A stretch of 64,000 nt of DNA from Heterobasidion occidentale (lineage: Eukaryota > Basidiomycota > Agaricomycetes > Russulales > Bondarzewiaceae). Positions 23,491 to 34,911 of the stretch are shown here, piece after piece. The translations under genes and the position numbers were made by a program. How positions within the stretch are numbered: position 1 is the stretch's first letter; each line of letters opens with the position of its first letter. The DNA is taken from contig JBCAQO010000009.1 in the NCBI GenBank assembly GCA_039111635.1, positions 2,082,769 through 2,146,768 on the forward strand, given 5' to 3'. The notes beneath the pieces are model-generated. The model saw only the letters and a list, made by a program, of their open reading frames with translations, searched no databases and was not told the origin of the DNA.

Positions 23491-26400
23491 ATGACCACTA
23501 CGAACGAGCAACTTGCGGAGATTTCGCGTCTCCAACCCCCAAAGCTCTCTCAGGCAGTTCACCGCGAGGAGTGCACTCAATGTTTTGACAATCAGGTTCT
23601 TTCCAACGTCGCACTCTTGTTCTGTGCGGCGTCTTATACAGCTTGCGTAATAGGACAGTCCATTGGGCATCGACGTTTGTTTGATTTGTTTCAACGGGGG
23701 ATGTCTGAGCGCGGAAAGACACCACGCGAGAACGCACGCCCAAAAGACTGGCCATCTATATACCTTGAATGTCAAGCGCAAGCGCAAGCCATCTGTCCAG
23801 CGTGTCAGTTTCGATGCTCGATGGCGGTACCACGACCTTGCTGATGTGCAGAGCTTTCAGGGAGATGGTCAGGAACCACCGACGAAAATGACCAAGCTTG
23901 CCATCGTCGAAGATCGTGAAGAAGACATATACGAACATATAACCACTCTGAAGAACTGGAGGACCGATCCTCAGAACGGCGCCCAGGTTCATGCCGACGT
24001 TGTTGCTCTCGCCAAGTCTGTCATTGACGGAGTGATGAAATCAATGTCATCCGCCCGCCAATCTGAAGTCAAAGCCTGGGAGGAGGAGATCCTCCCTTGC
24101 GAGCACACGCTTACCCTCGAACAGCTGGTCACGGGCCCAATCCCTGCCTCCGGTACGTCTTGACCCACACGCGAAGGTAAACACGACAAACACTTTCTTA
24201 GGTCTGGCACATTGCGCGAAGTGCACCTTGAGCGAGAACCTTTGGCTCTGCCTCACCTGCGGCTCGCTGGGATGCGGTCGGCAGCAATTCGGCGGCTTTG
24301 GCGGTAACGGACATGGCCTCAGCCACTACGAGGAAACCAGACATCCTGTCAGCGTGAAGCTAGGAACCATCACTCCGAGGGCGAAGCTGGTGATACAATT
24401 TCATAAATCGCGCGCAAGGCTTCGCACGCTGATCACAGATCGCGATAGATATATACTGCTACGCGTGTAATGAATCGAGAGTGGACCCAGCGCTTGCGCA
24501 TCACCTTTCCAACTTTGGGATCAACGTCCAGGCGCAGACGAAGACGGAAAAATCAATGACCGAACTTGTGAGATCATCCTGTTCGTCGAGCGTCGCAGTT
24601 TCTTAACCGCATTCAGCAAATTGAGCATAACCTGAAGTTTGACTTTTCGCTGACCGACGAGTCTGGGAAGGCGCTCGAGCCTGTATTTGGTCCAGGGCTC
24701 ACGGGTCTGGCAAATTTGGGCAACAGGTTTTTCTTTTTGATTCCCTTGCAGAGTACGCCTTCTGACCAATCCACAGCTGCTACATGGCATCCGTCCTTCA
24801 AACCTTATTCTCGCTATCTCCTTTCCAAGATCGTTATTTCACACGGCGCCGAAACACTGGGACACTTGCTCGGAGCCCCTGCCCGCCACTTGCCTCGACT
24901 GCCAGATGCACAAAATCGCCGACGGACTGCTCTCTGGCCGCTACTCGCACCCTCGCACGTTCTCTTCCCAGGCCCCGCTGCCCGCGGGAGCCAAAGCCGC
25001 CGACGCCGAGTCCCCGACGCCCGTGTTCCAAGAAGGCCTGCGCCCCGCGCTGTTCAAGGCGCTCATCGGTAAGGGCCACGAGGAGTTCGCGACGATGAGG
25101 CAGCAGGACTCGGAGGAGTTCCTCTCGCATCTGCTCTCGACGCTGCGGCGCTACACGCAGAGGACCCGCACGTCTGCGTCCCCGGAGCCGACTGAGATCT
25201 TCTCGTTCGGCATGGAGCAGCGGTTGCAGTGCACCGAGTGCCAGGGCGTGCGGTACAGGGTCGACAGCCAGGACGTGCTGAGCATCCCTGTGCCACCGAG
25301 AGAGAAGGGCAAGGATGCAGACGGGAGAGTACAGTACGAGGATGTCCTCATCGGCGAATGCCTCGATGCTGTGACTGGCCCAGAGGCCTTGGAGTACAAG
25401 TGTCCTCGATGCCAGAAGCAAGTCATCGCGACCAAGTCAGTCGACGCGTAGCCTTCAGCGCAAGAGTCTCGCTCACGTTTATCCCAGGCAGTCGAGGTTC
25501 TCCACGTTCCCGCAGACTCTGGTCCTGCACGCCAAGAAGTTCCAGCTCGTGAACTGGGTGCCGACTAAACTCGGTAAAGGCATCCATGACGCGTCCCTCG
25601 CACTCTCTAATTCCGACGTCTTCAGACATCCCCCTCGTGCTCCCCTCCGACGACACCCTCCAGCTCGACCAGTTCCTCGGCAAGGGCTTGCAGCCCGACG
25701 AGAGAGCGCTCCCCGAAGACAAGCCAGGTGCGTGCCCGCTCCTTCATGACCCCGCCCCGGGCGCGCGTGACCCCATCGAGCCGCAGAGGCGCCCGGGCTG
25801 CCCGCCTTCAACGAGGCCGCGCTGTCCCAGCTCGAGGCGATGGGCTTCCCGACCCTCCGCTGCCACAAAGCACTGCTCGCGACCGGCAACACCGACGCCG
25901 ACACCGCCATGGAGTGGCTCTTCGCGCACATGGACGATCCCGGTGCGTACAGCCCCTCTCTCACGCGCGCTCAGATACCACCCATGCATGCACGGAATCC
26001 CTGACCCGTCGCACGTCCCTACGCAGACATCGACGCGCCGATCGCCATCGGCAGCGTGGGAGGCGCAGGCGCAGGCGCCGCGCCCGAGCCGAGCGCGGAG
26101 CAGATTAGCATGCTCGCCGACATGGGCTTCACGCCCGCTCAAGCGCGCAAGGCCCTGCGCGAGACGGTAAGCGCGCGCTTCCTGCCCGCGCGCGCGGATC
26201 CTCGCTGATCCTGTCGTGTCGCAGAACGCGGACCCCGAGCGCGCCGTCGAGTGGCTCTTCTCGTACCCCGACGACACCGGCGAAGACGCTGCTCCTACCA
26301 CCACTGCGGACGGCACCTCGTCCGCGGTAGCGGCGGCCGGGCCTAGCGGCACGCGCGCGCTCCCGGCGCGCTACGTCCTCAAGGCATTCGTGTCGCACAA

Positions 26401-26557
26401 GGGCCCGTCGGTGCACTCCGGGCACTACGTCGCGCACGTGCGCGGCGCGGACGGCCGGTGGGTGCTGTTCAACGACGAGAAGGTCGTCGCGGCGGACGCG
26501 GAGAGCGTACGGGCGCTCAAGGCGCTCGCATACCTGTACGTCTTCGAGCGCGCCTGA
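23491..26557 (+). CDS. USP5/UBP14-type ubiquitin C-terminal hydrolase, with an apparent 1-nt deletion
   Basis: Deubiquitinase that disassembles free polyubiquitin chains. About eleven exons. The N-terminal cryptic zinc finger has CTQCFDNQ...VCLICFNGGC and HHARTH. The main ZnF-UBP has HCAKC...LWLCLTCGSLGCGRQQ and GHGLSHYEETRHP, ending in IYCYAC. The Cys box is GLANLGNSCYMASVLQTLF; the catalytic Cys codon is at 24778-24780, just after an intron. QQDSEEFLSHLL follows. Two UBA domains lie near 25812-25940 and 26095-26260. The His box is SVHSGHYVAHVRG near 26410. The domain order matches USP5. Between RYFT and KHWDTCSEPLP (24837-24851) the frame shifts by one missing base, probably a GGG run read as GG. 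All other junctions close. Confidence 0.87.
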
Positions 26558-27109
26558 AAGCAAGCGCGGGGAAGCACGAGGCTGACGCGTCATGGGACGT
26601 GGGACGCGGGACGCGGGCGTATGGGGAAGGCGAATCAGCGGATCGGGATCGATTGTACGATAGTAGGCTACAGTGTGCGGTTGGGGATCGATGTTACAGC
26701 GTTACGGCGCGCCGCGGCGTCGAAATGTACTACGTGGGGTACCGTCGGGCCCTCGAGGCGAGGCGACTGCAGATGAATGATCTGGCGATCGCACTTGATT
26801 AACACTAGAGTTCACGATGGTAAGACGAAGCAGGCAGGCAGATCTGCGCCATGGTTGTTGGAAGGATGTATGTAAAGAACAGATTGTAGACGACAAAAAA
26901 ACAAATGAAGGGAGGGACAAGCAGCCGGGTCAGGAGGAATTAGCAACCACCACACGCAAACCGAAGAGGAGGGGGGGCGTAACCTATGAATGAAGGATTC
27001 GGACGGAAGCACGGACAGACGAGTGGGAGAGGGGCAAGGAGGGGCATATGGATGTTTGTCTTTTCAGAATGAATGAAGGACGGTCTTTTAGGTCGGGGGA
27101 AAGGCAGCA
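26558..27109. other. 552-bp spacer between convergent genes
   Basis: 3' sides of the USP5-like (plus) and NAP1 (minus) genes. No coding sequence or clear polyadenylation signal was identified. Confidence 0.45.
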
Positions 27110-28630
27110 TCACTGCTGCTTGCACTCCTCCGGGTTCACGCTCACGGCGGAGGCGGGCGCGCCGCCGCGGCCCTTGGGTCCGCCACGGCGTCTCGCCGGC
27201 ACCTCCTCCTCGCTATCCGAGTCCTGTGGGAAACACTGAGTACGAGAGGCGAGGGGATATGGAGCAGCGAGACGCACCTCGTCCTCAAACCGGTCCTCGT
27301 CATCCTCGTCATCATCGAGATCCTCGTAGTCGTCGTCGTCGTCTTCGTCGAGCATGTCGTACTCGAGCGCCTTGCCAGTGAAGTAATCGATCGCGCGGGG
27401 GATGATCTACGGCGATGGGGATGTGGCTGAGGATCTGGGGGCAGTCGACGGGGAGTGGGAGGACGAACGAACCTTTTCTTTGATGTCTTCGCCGATCTGA
27501 TAATCCATCTCGAGCTTTTCCTCCAGCTCGTCGAGCTCCTCTTCCTCGATGTCGCCGTTGTCGATGGCATCCTCGTTGGGGGGCACGGGTGGAGAGAAAA
27601 AGTTGAAGAAAGACTCGGTTGGGCGGGCCTTGCGGACCAGACGAGTGCGATTCGTGTCTGGCGGCACGCACAACAAAGAGGTTAGCCGAGCACGAGGAAA
27701 GCAAAGGAGGTAAAGAGAAAAGACGGACTCTTGTTGCGCTGCTTCTTGATCTCAAACTCCTTCGTGAGGTCCTGGTCCTCCTTCCACTTGATCTCGGTGC
27801 CGATGGCGCGATCGTAGACAAAATCGCCCGAGTAGCCGACCTCCTCCTGGTAGACGTAAGTTTTTTCTAGGAGGGAATTCTCAAAGTAGTCGTTGGGGCC
27901 AAAGGAGAAGAGGAGCTTGAAGCCAGGCTTAGGCTCTGTGGGGGGGAGGTACTCGATGCGGATGTCGGTGAGGTGCTTGAGGGCGACGGCGTCGCGCTCT
28001 GTGATGAGCTCTGCGAGGCCGACGTGGTTGCGGAGGGCGGTGAGCCAGAACTCTGGGATTGCGGCGGCTGCGGTGGCGGAGGAGGGGTCGAGTGGCTTGT
28101 GGTCGGGATCGTCCTTGAGGGACTGGGCAGCGCCGGCCTCGAGCTCTTCGGCTGTCGGCTGTGCGATGCCGGAGATGAGGGCGTGGCGACGGTCGTAGAG
28201 AGGTTTTTGGAGGTCGAGGTACTGTGGGAGGGGGATGCGATGAGCGGGGTGGCACGGCGGGGGGGCGTGGCGATGGGAAAAAACGGAAACAGACTTTTTT
28301 CTCGAGCTCGAAGCACTCGCGCTTGTACTGATTTTGGAGCTCGTTCTGCTTGACCTGGACGCCCTTGAGGGCTCGACGGAGAGCTTTACGTCGTCTGGGA
28401 GGCTCTCGATGTAGCCGGAGCTCTTGCCGAGGAGGCCCGCGATCTTGCCGTGGACGAGGCCGAGCATTGCATGATGGGCGGGGCTGGCGTCCTCTGCGGG
28501 CTCGTTGTCTTCCGAGATGTCGGGGACGGTGGGGCGGGAGAGGCCAGCGGTGATGGGTGCATGAGTGAGGGGAGTGTTCTGGGGTGGGTGCGGTGAGGTC
28601 GTTCTGGGAGATGGGCACGGTGGAGGACAT
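27110..28630 (-). CDS. NAP1: Nucleosome assembly protein NAP1, with two apparent frame corrections
   Basis: Histone H2A-H2B chaperone. Five exons: 28630-28295, 28221-27729, 27657-27473, 27406-27278 and 27223-27110; 418 residues. Motifs: GKIAGLLGKSSGYIESLPDD, ALKGVQVKQNELQNQYKREC (dimerisation helix), KKYLDLQKPLYDRRHALISG, IPEFWLTALRNHVGLAELI, DRDAVALKHLTDIRIEYL-like text, GFKLLFSFGPNDYFENSLL, WKEDQDLT, ESFFNFFSPPVPP, and an acidic tail ending in a Lys/Gln-rich stretch. In exon 1 the N-terminal MSSTVPISQNDLTAPT leaves the frame near 28586 (one extra or two missing bases) and returns near 28366 (one base missing at VEA). The two changes compensate, and every downstream junction closes. They may be assembly errors. 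Confidence 0.87.
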
Positions 28631-28834
28631 TCTTGGAGAGCAGCGATTGCAGCGAGGGCGTGGATCGTGAGCGTGAGCGTGAACGCGGGTCAAGGGTTAT
28701 ATCCACCCACTTATCCCGGCGGAGTCTCGGCCGTCTCCGGAGATAACCCCCTTGTCCGTGACCGAGTCACATCAGCGCGTTCCTCACATAAGCCAAGCGT
28801 CAAGTCGCGTCCCCCCGCGCCCGCGAACGCGCCC
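28631..28834. promoter_or_regulatory. 204-bp bidirectional promoter (NAP1 / CDCA7-like)
   Basis: Between the ATG of NAP1 (28630, minus) and the ATG of the R1 zinc-finger gene (28835, plus). No TATA box was recognised. Two chromatin genes share it. Confidence 0.45.
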
Positions 28835-31800
28835 ATGCCAGAATACTCAGAGCTCGCAAACTGGGACGGCGCGCTTTCTAATCCTCCAAATGCGCGCACA
28901 CAGAACAGCCCCTACTATCGCCACCCGCCCCAGAGCAATCCCGCTGGCGCCCTCACTGGCCTCCCGGTGCCCGCCCTGTCCCAATCCAGCTCTGCTCGCA
29001 GCTCACTGCCCCCTCAGCACATCGCCTCTCCTCTGCCGCACCCGTTTGCAACCCCAACTTATCCGTCGTCTTTTAATCGGCTCGCCCCACGCCCTATATC
29101 CACCCTACCTAGTCTCCCCTCTTCCCAGGTCCGTGTCATCTCCTCCCGCTTCATTTGCTCCCGCTTATCCGCTTTCCTAGCCAACCGCCTCGACCTCTTC
29201 CACAGCCCGATTTCTCGATTTACGTCCGCCTCCGCCAGAACCTGCCCCTTGGGAGCGGGGCCCGCGCATCCTCGACGCGCCCATTATTGACTTGACCGAC
29301 ACGGACCCCGACACGCCCACAAACGTGCATGCCCCAACCTATCTCATCCACCACCATACCACGCGCGATGCCTCGACCTCTCCCTCGGCCCCCGATCTTC
29401 CATGGAGCCCATCCCGAGGCCCAGACGGTCCTTCGCGTCCGTCGGACAGTCCAGCCGGCCCACAGAATGCGCTGACACAGGCCCTCGCCGTCCCTTCTGA
29501 ACGTGACCCGACACATACCAGCCCGCCGCACGCGCCCGTCCCCGCCGCGCGCCGATCCGCAAGCCCTGTCGCGCGACCTCTGCCCAATACCACCTCCGAC
29601 GACGAGGTCGCCGCGATGCTCGTCGCAAGCCCCTCCGTGCGCGTACGTCTCCCCCCCTCTCTCGTCTTGCGCCTCGCCCCGAGCCCGTCTCTCACCCTCC
29701 GCACCTGCCCCTCCTCTCCTATCAGACATCGCCCCCGCCGTTCGCGTCCCCGCTCACCCCGCTCGCCTCGCTCGACACGTCCCCGGCATCCACGCACGCT
29801 CCCCTCACCCTGGCTTCTCCCCCTCGCCGCAGCCACCGCCGCCGCCCCGCGCGCCAAGTCCTCGCCTACGTCGCGGTCCCGCCGTTCCCGCAGGGCACGT
29901 CCGCCGCGGACTATCACCCGATGCCCAATACGGTCCCCGCGCACGCGCGCGAGTTCTTCCATGCTGCGTCTGTCACCGCGGCACCCTCGAAAGCCGGCAG
30001 ACGAAAGCGCTCTCAGATGGATCTGCACGACGGCGACGCGCACGGCAGCCCAAAGAAGATCCGCACGGAAGACTCGCGCGCCGTTGCCCATCCCCAGCCC
30101 AAGCCGAAGCCGCGCCAATCGCGTGCAACAGCGACGCAAGGCCACACTGCGTTCGCCTCGACGTCCACCGCCCCTCCGCCGCATCCACGCGCCACGCCCG
30201 CAGAAGACGTGATCCTAGTCGACATCTTCGACCTCGGCGCGCCGTACGCGCACTCCGTCGCCGCTCTCATGGCCGCGACCCGCCATATTCGCACGGCCGT
30301 GCCGCCCGCGCGACCCCCGACGGCGTCGCCCCGCGCCTCCAGCATCGCGGCGTCCATCAAACACGCGCAGGCGTGTCCTGCAGACTCTGGCGATGCTGCG
30401 CCCACCGCGGGCAGCGAGCACGCGCCCTGTCCGGACGCGGAAGAGCCCGTCGCACCCGCACCCGCCGACGCGTACGCACCCGCGCTGCCTCCGCCCCTCT
30501 CCGACGCGCTGCCCCCGCTCGGCCTGCCGCTTGACCCCACGCACGCGTTCGATGACGGCGGAGACGTCGCGATGGCCGATGTCTGGTCGTTCGACGCGCC
30601 GTACACCGAAATCGAACCCGTCGAACTCGTCGAGCACGTGCAGCCGCGCGCCGCGCGCTCTGACGACGCTGTGCCCGCCACGGACACCTGGCCCGCGCCC
30701 TGCCCAGACGCGGAAGAGCCCGTCGCACCCGCCACCGCCGACGCGTACACATCCGCGCCTCCTCCGCACCTCTCCGACACGCTGCCCCCGCTCGGCCTGT
30801 CGCTCGACCCCACGCACGCGTTCGACGACGCCGGAGACGTCGCGATGGCCGATCGCTGGTCGCTCGACGCGCCGTACGCCGGAATCAGCACCATCGACCC
30901 GTCGCTGCTCGGCGGAGCACCCGCAGAGCCGCAGCACCGCTCTTCCGCTCCCGCGTCCCCGTCGCCCAGCGCGCCCCGCTCTCCGGGCTCGCCGCGCTCT
31001 TCGCCAGAGGCATCGGATGACGTGCCCTTGGCGCTGTACGTACAGCCCCCCGCGCGCGCGAGAATCAAGAGCGCGGGGCCGTCGGAGCGCAGCGAGCAGC
31101 CCTCGCCCGGCCCGTCCGAGCTGAGGCTCCAGTACCCCCCTTCTTCTCCTGTCCATCAGGACGAGGAGTCTGACGCCGACTCTGACGAGAGCGAGTTCGA
31201 GCCGGGGCCTGCAGCGCAGAAGCGCGCTCATACAACGGAAAGCGCAAAGAACGACAAGGGCAAAGGTAAAGGCAAAGAAACCCGCATCGAGGGACAATCA
31301 TCGAAGCGGGGGCCCCGTACAACGGCCGTGCTATACGCGCAAGACTCCAGCTTCTGCCACCACTGCCGGAGCACGACGCACCTCGCCAAGATGGGGTGCG
31401 CGAACGGCATGCTGAGCGGCGAGCAGTGCAAGAAGCTGTTCTGCTGCCGCTGCGTCCAGAAAAGGTGTGTGCGTCGCGTGCGTCGCGTGGGCCCCCTCTC
31501 TGGTACTACAACCCGCCGTCGTTTGCAGGTACCCCGACGTCGTGTTCGACGCGAGCAAGTGGTTCGCGAGCTGCCCGTACTGCCTGGACATCTGCAACTG
31601 CTCCGTGTGCTCCATCCGACGCGGGGAGGCCTACATCAGGGAACGCGACGGCGGGTGGAAAAGGTGGGGCCGGGACCGCGACGGCGGCGGGTCCATCTCC
31701 TACGTCCCAGCGCCCGCCGGCCACGCAAACACGGCAGCGGGGACCACGACTTACACCGCGCCCCCGGCGGTGCCGATCGAGAGGCCTTCGATCGCTGCGT

Positions 31801-32489
31801 ACCCGAGCGGGACGTATTTCGGCACGGTCTACGGGCTGACGGGGGAGAAGGTCGGCGCGGCGTTCGTCGGCTCCGACCAAGAAGAAGTCGTCCTGCGCAT
31901 CGCCGAGTCGCCTGCGCCCGCGCCCGTGCCCCCGGCGCCCTCGAGCGGCAAGAAGGCGACCACGACGCACGTGTTCGTCGGGAAGCCGCGCAAGGCGTGG
32001 GGGAAGGTCCGCGTCCGCGAGGTGGACGAGCACGGGAACGTCGTCAAGGCGCGGCGCCGGACGACGAAGATGACGGGGACGCTGTACATCGGGAGCGCCG
32101 AACCCCTGCGCGCGCGCTGGGAATGGCGCTCGCTCATGGCGCTGGTGCCGGATCCATTCTCGGACTCTCCTCTGGCATCGCCGACTAGCAGCGAGCTGTC
32201 ACTGCCGGGGCCGGACGAGGACGACGGCGACGGCGGCGCGTGGCCGGGGGAGGTCGTGCTCGGGGAGGACGCGGGGTTTGGAGAGGTGCCGGGCCTGGGG
32301 CTCGATTTGGGCTCGGTAGGGTATTCGCTGCCTGTGGTGGTGCCCGAGCCGGTCGTGCCGGGAGTCGCTCAGGAGGCGTTGGGGACGCAAGGAGGTGCAA
32401 ATGGACTGGGGGCCATTTTGGGGGGGTTGATGAGCGATCAGGTCACGTTTGCAATCGCCGCAGGCCTTTGTGCCCTTCACGCAGCTTGA
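28835..32489 (+). CDS. CDCA7-like 4CXXC R1 zinc-finger protein
   Basis: Nuclear protein with the zinc-finger domain of CDCA7/R1 proteins. In animals and plants CDCA7 recruits the HELLS/DDM1 remodeller and supports DNA methylation. Exons: 28835-29128, 29181-29642, 29726-31464 and 31529-32489; phases close to 1151 residues. The first ~800 residues are low-complexity Pro/Ser/Ala with basic patches and an acidic segment near 31160. The R1 domain begins SSFCHHCRSTTHLAKMGC, then LFCCRCVQKR|YPDVVF across the last intron, then WFASCPYCLDICNCSVCS. The Cys spacing and the RY and ICNCSxC elements match CDCA7. A ~250-residue tail follows, including a small domain with FGTVYGLTGEKVGAAF. Start ATG chosen because the phase closes and it gives the longest clean model. 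Role in methylation is inference. Confidence 0.82.
30422..30877. repeat. Internal ~184-bp direct duplication in the CDCA7-like gene
   Basis: Units 30422-30605 and 30695-30877 encode near-identical ~60-residue blocks, each containing CPDAEEPVAPA, LGLxLDPTHAFDD and GDVAMADxWSxDAPY. The repeat is in frame, so it expands the disordered region without breaking the gene. Confidence 0.85.
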
Positions 32490-32600
32490 TTTTTTGATGC
32501 GCCATCTGGCACTATCCAATGACATGTAACATTGAACGCACACAAGAAAGTATCTTACAATCCTAATTTGGTATACAATTATGATACAGAACCGGCACAC

Positions 32601-34727
32601 TCAGAATTGACCACGCTTCCTGTACATCCCTCCATCCTTCCTGTAAAATACGCCTCTCGTGAAGAGCAGCACCGAAGCCTTATCATTGGATCGCTCACCT
32701 TGCCTCTCGCTCTACCATCTCCATCTTCTCCTTATACATCTGCTCAGCCTGCGCGTTGATTCTTGATGCCGCCTGTGTATCCGGGAACCCGATGATCCAA
32801 AAGTCAGGCGGCGTATTGCCGCGCTGCCACTGCTGCCGATGCCGCGATATTTCCTGCTTGTGGCTGTCGATAGCGTCCTGACGCTCGGCAGGCCGGGCAG
32901 GGGTCGGGGACGGGGTCTGCCACATGGGTGCAGAGAGGCGCGGGGGAAGCAGTCCAACCGCTTCGTAGTACTACTTGGACATCAGTTTTGACGCGATGCG
33001 TACCCCAGAGCATGACTACGCACATCGCGGCAGCAGTCACAGTCGGTTCCATGGAGCCTCTGCCGTGCTTGACGGCCTCTGACGACTTCGTCAAATTGAT
33101 AATGTAGCTTCTCGTTGACGTCTGGATTGATCTCATACTGCGCGTTGATGGTTTTCGACGGCCTGCGGAGAGACGGTGAGTTAGTGCACGAAGGTAGATG
33201 CTCGCGAGAGGGAGAGCCCACCGCTTCACACTGCTACTGGCAACGTCCGGGATAGCATCCTTTTCGACCGACGATCGATCGATCTGTTTCGATCGTTTCA
33301 AGGCAGTACTGTGCGGCGTTGGGGGATAATGCTCGTCTTTCATGGGATGCGGAGGGTCAATATTCTGCGCTGTTGAACCGACACCACGGGGTCGGGCTTC
33401 ACCGACGCGCGGGAGCGCCTTGACAATACGGGGCGTGCGCGGAGTAGATGGGACGTAAATTGAAGGGGCTATAGGAAATCCAGCAACTGAAGTTATGCAG
33501 ATGACAGGGTATCGTACCTTGCGAGTCATCTTCTGTCTGGGACAGGTCTTCTGAGTCACCGCTTTCGTATTTCCTCTTCAACGGAGATGGCTGAGACTGG
33601 GCTGCCTCTCTCAAAGGGGACTTCCCGGGCGTTGAAAGCCTAGTCAAAGCCAAGTCAATATTGAGGAGTCATATCCGAGGGGTATTCGGTTTTACCGTTG
33701 CTCGTTCAAGATATTACGCGACAAGGGCAGGGAGTTCTGCGAGGTCTGACTGAGAGCGTCTAGAGATGCACCTGGAGCAAGACCTGGATTACTCGATGAA
33801 TTGAACGACGCCGGCGAATTGTTGAGGCCGGAAGGTGAAGGAAAGCGGGACTGTGGTGTACTCAAAGGCGGTTCGGCGGACTTTCTCATGAGGTCCTTGA
33901 TCCTCTTGTAAGCTTTTTGGGTATGAGCCCATTTGTTCAAACTATCATATTTCTTGATGGATTTCATGAGGTCTTTGGTGGCGCGCTCTTTCGCCTCCAA
34001 CAGGCTGTCGTAGCGTTTCTGAAGTTCAGAGAGCTCTTCCTGGGTATCCACAAGCCGCTCGACAATCAGAGAGTTCTCAACATTCGTCTGCACGGAGGCA
34101 TGGACTCGGCTATGGGAGCTATGAACAATTTCGTTTCAAGACACAAAACGATATATATGCGCACATACCTGTCTGCCTGAAAAGACTCGCGCAGACCTGC
34201 ATGGTTTACGCGTCTATCTGGATAAATGATCGAATTCTCTCGATTGTTGTTTAGTGACTACATATGTTTCGTTCTCGCTCACCTGAGGGATTTACTGGCT
34301 GGGATCTAAGCTCTTCGTTCTCTTGAAGAAGAGAGGCGACAACGCGAGATAACTCCTGGTTCTTGTTAAAGTCGTCTTTCCGAAGCTCCTGCAGTCTATT
34401 GAGCTGTTTTTCCAGCAGAGCCACTCGTGTCGAGTTATATTCGATAGTGGCGCGGTTGTAGAGCTGAGGGTATAAAGATATATTTTCTTCTGCCTCTTCA
34501 ATGTTTCCAAAACCAAATTCCGACGCAAGCTGTTGTCCCCGCTGTGTAGCTTCAAAGCACTTGCGCTCTAGGTCGCGCTTTGCATTACGGAAGTTTGCAA
34601 TCTGTCGGACGTGAGCCACCGGACGATATCAGAAGCTTTGAGAAGACGATACCTGCTCCTCGAGACCTTTGAGACGGCGGTCAAGTCCAGCAGGAGAGTC
34701 ATTTATGTCGTTTTCGGGGGTGGACAT
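32601..34727 (-). CDS. CtIP/Sae2/Ctp1-like DNA end-resection factor
   Basis: Cofactor of the Mre11 nuclease that starts resection of double-strand breaks. Nine exons: 34727-34653, 34601-34283, 34196-34169, 34118-33696, 33639-33518, 33468-33222, 33162-33024, 32970-32699 and 32640-32601; every phase closes, giving 554 residues. Residues ~15-120 and ~150-200 are long coiled-coil (NFRNAKRDLERKCFEATQRG, QEELSELQKRYDSLLEAKER), the usual oligomerisation region. The middle is Ser/Pro-rich with TP sites, plausible CDK targets. The C-terminal Sae2 domain has RLHGTDCDCCRDYYEAVG (CxxC), then SRHRQQW (RHR motif) and TPPDFWIIGFPDTQ. These three elements in this order are diagnostic for CtIP/Ctp1. Convergent with the CDCA7-like gene (111-bp gap). 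Confidence 0.88.
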
Positions 34728-34911
34728 CTACTGTATGTGTCCTGGGATCTGTTCATGTCAAAGGTAAGACCAAACGCGACACGTCACTTGCGGTCACAGC
34801 ACAGGTCTCCGTGTGACACTGAGATGTATACCGTCTTCTTCCGCAGATCGGACAGGTTCGGACGCGAAGCGGAATCGCGACTCTGCAACGTCGATACTTT
34901 TCGAACATCCT
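34728..34911. promoter_or_regulatory. 184-bp bidirectional upstream region
   Basis: Between the CtIP-like ATG (34727, minus) and the membrane-protein ATG (34912, plus). No specific element seen. Confidence 0.4.

Noticed and set aside
24370..24450. A second possible 1-nt deletion in the USP5-like gene before IYCYAC
   Set aside because: An alternative phase-0 intron keeps the frame without any correction, so the evidence is ambiguous.
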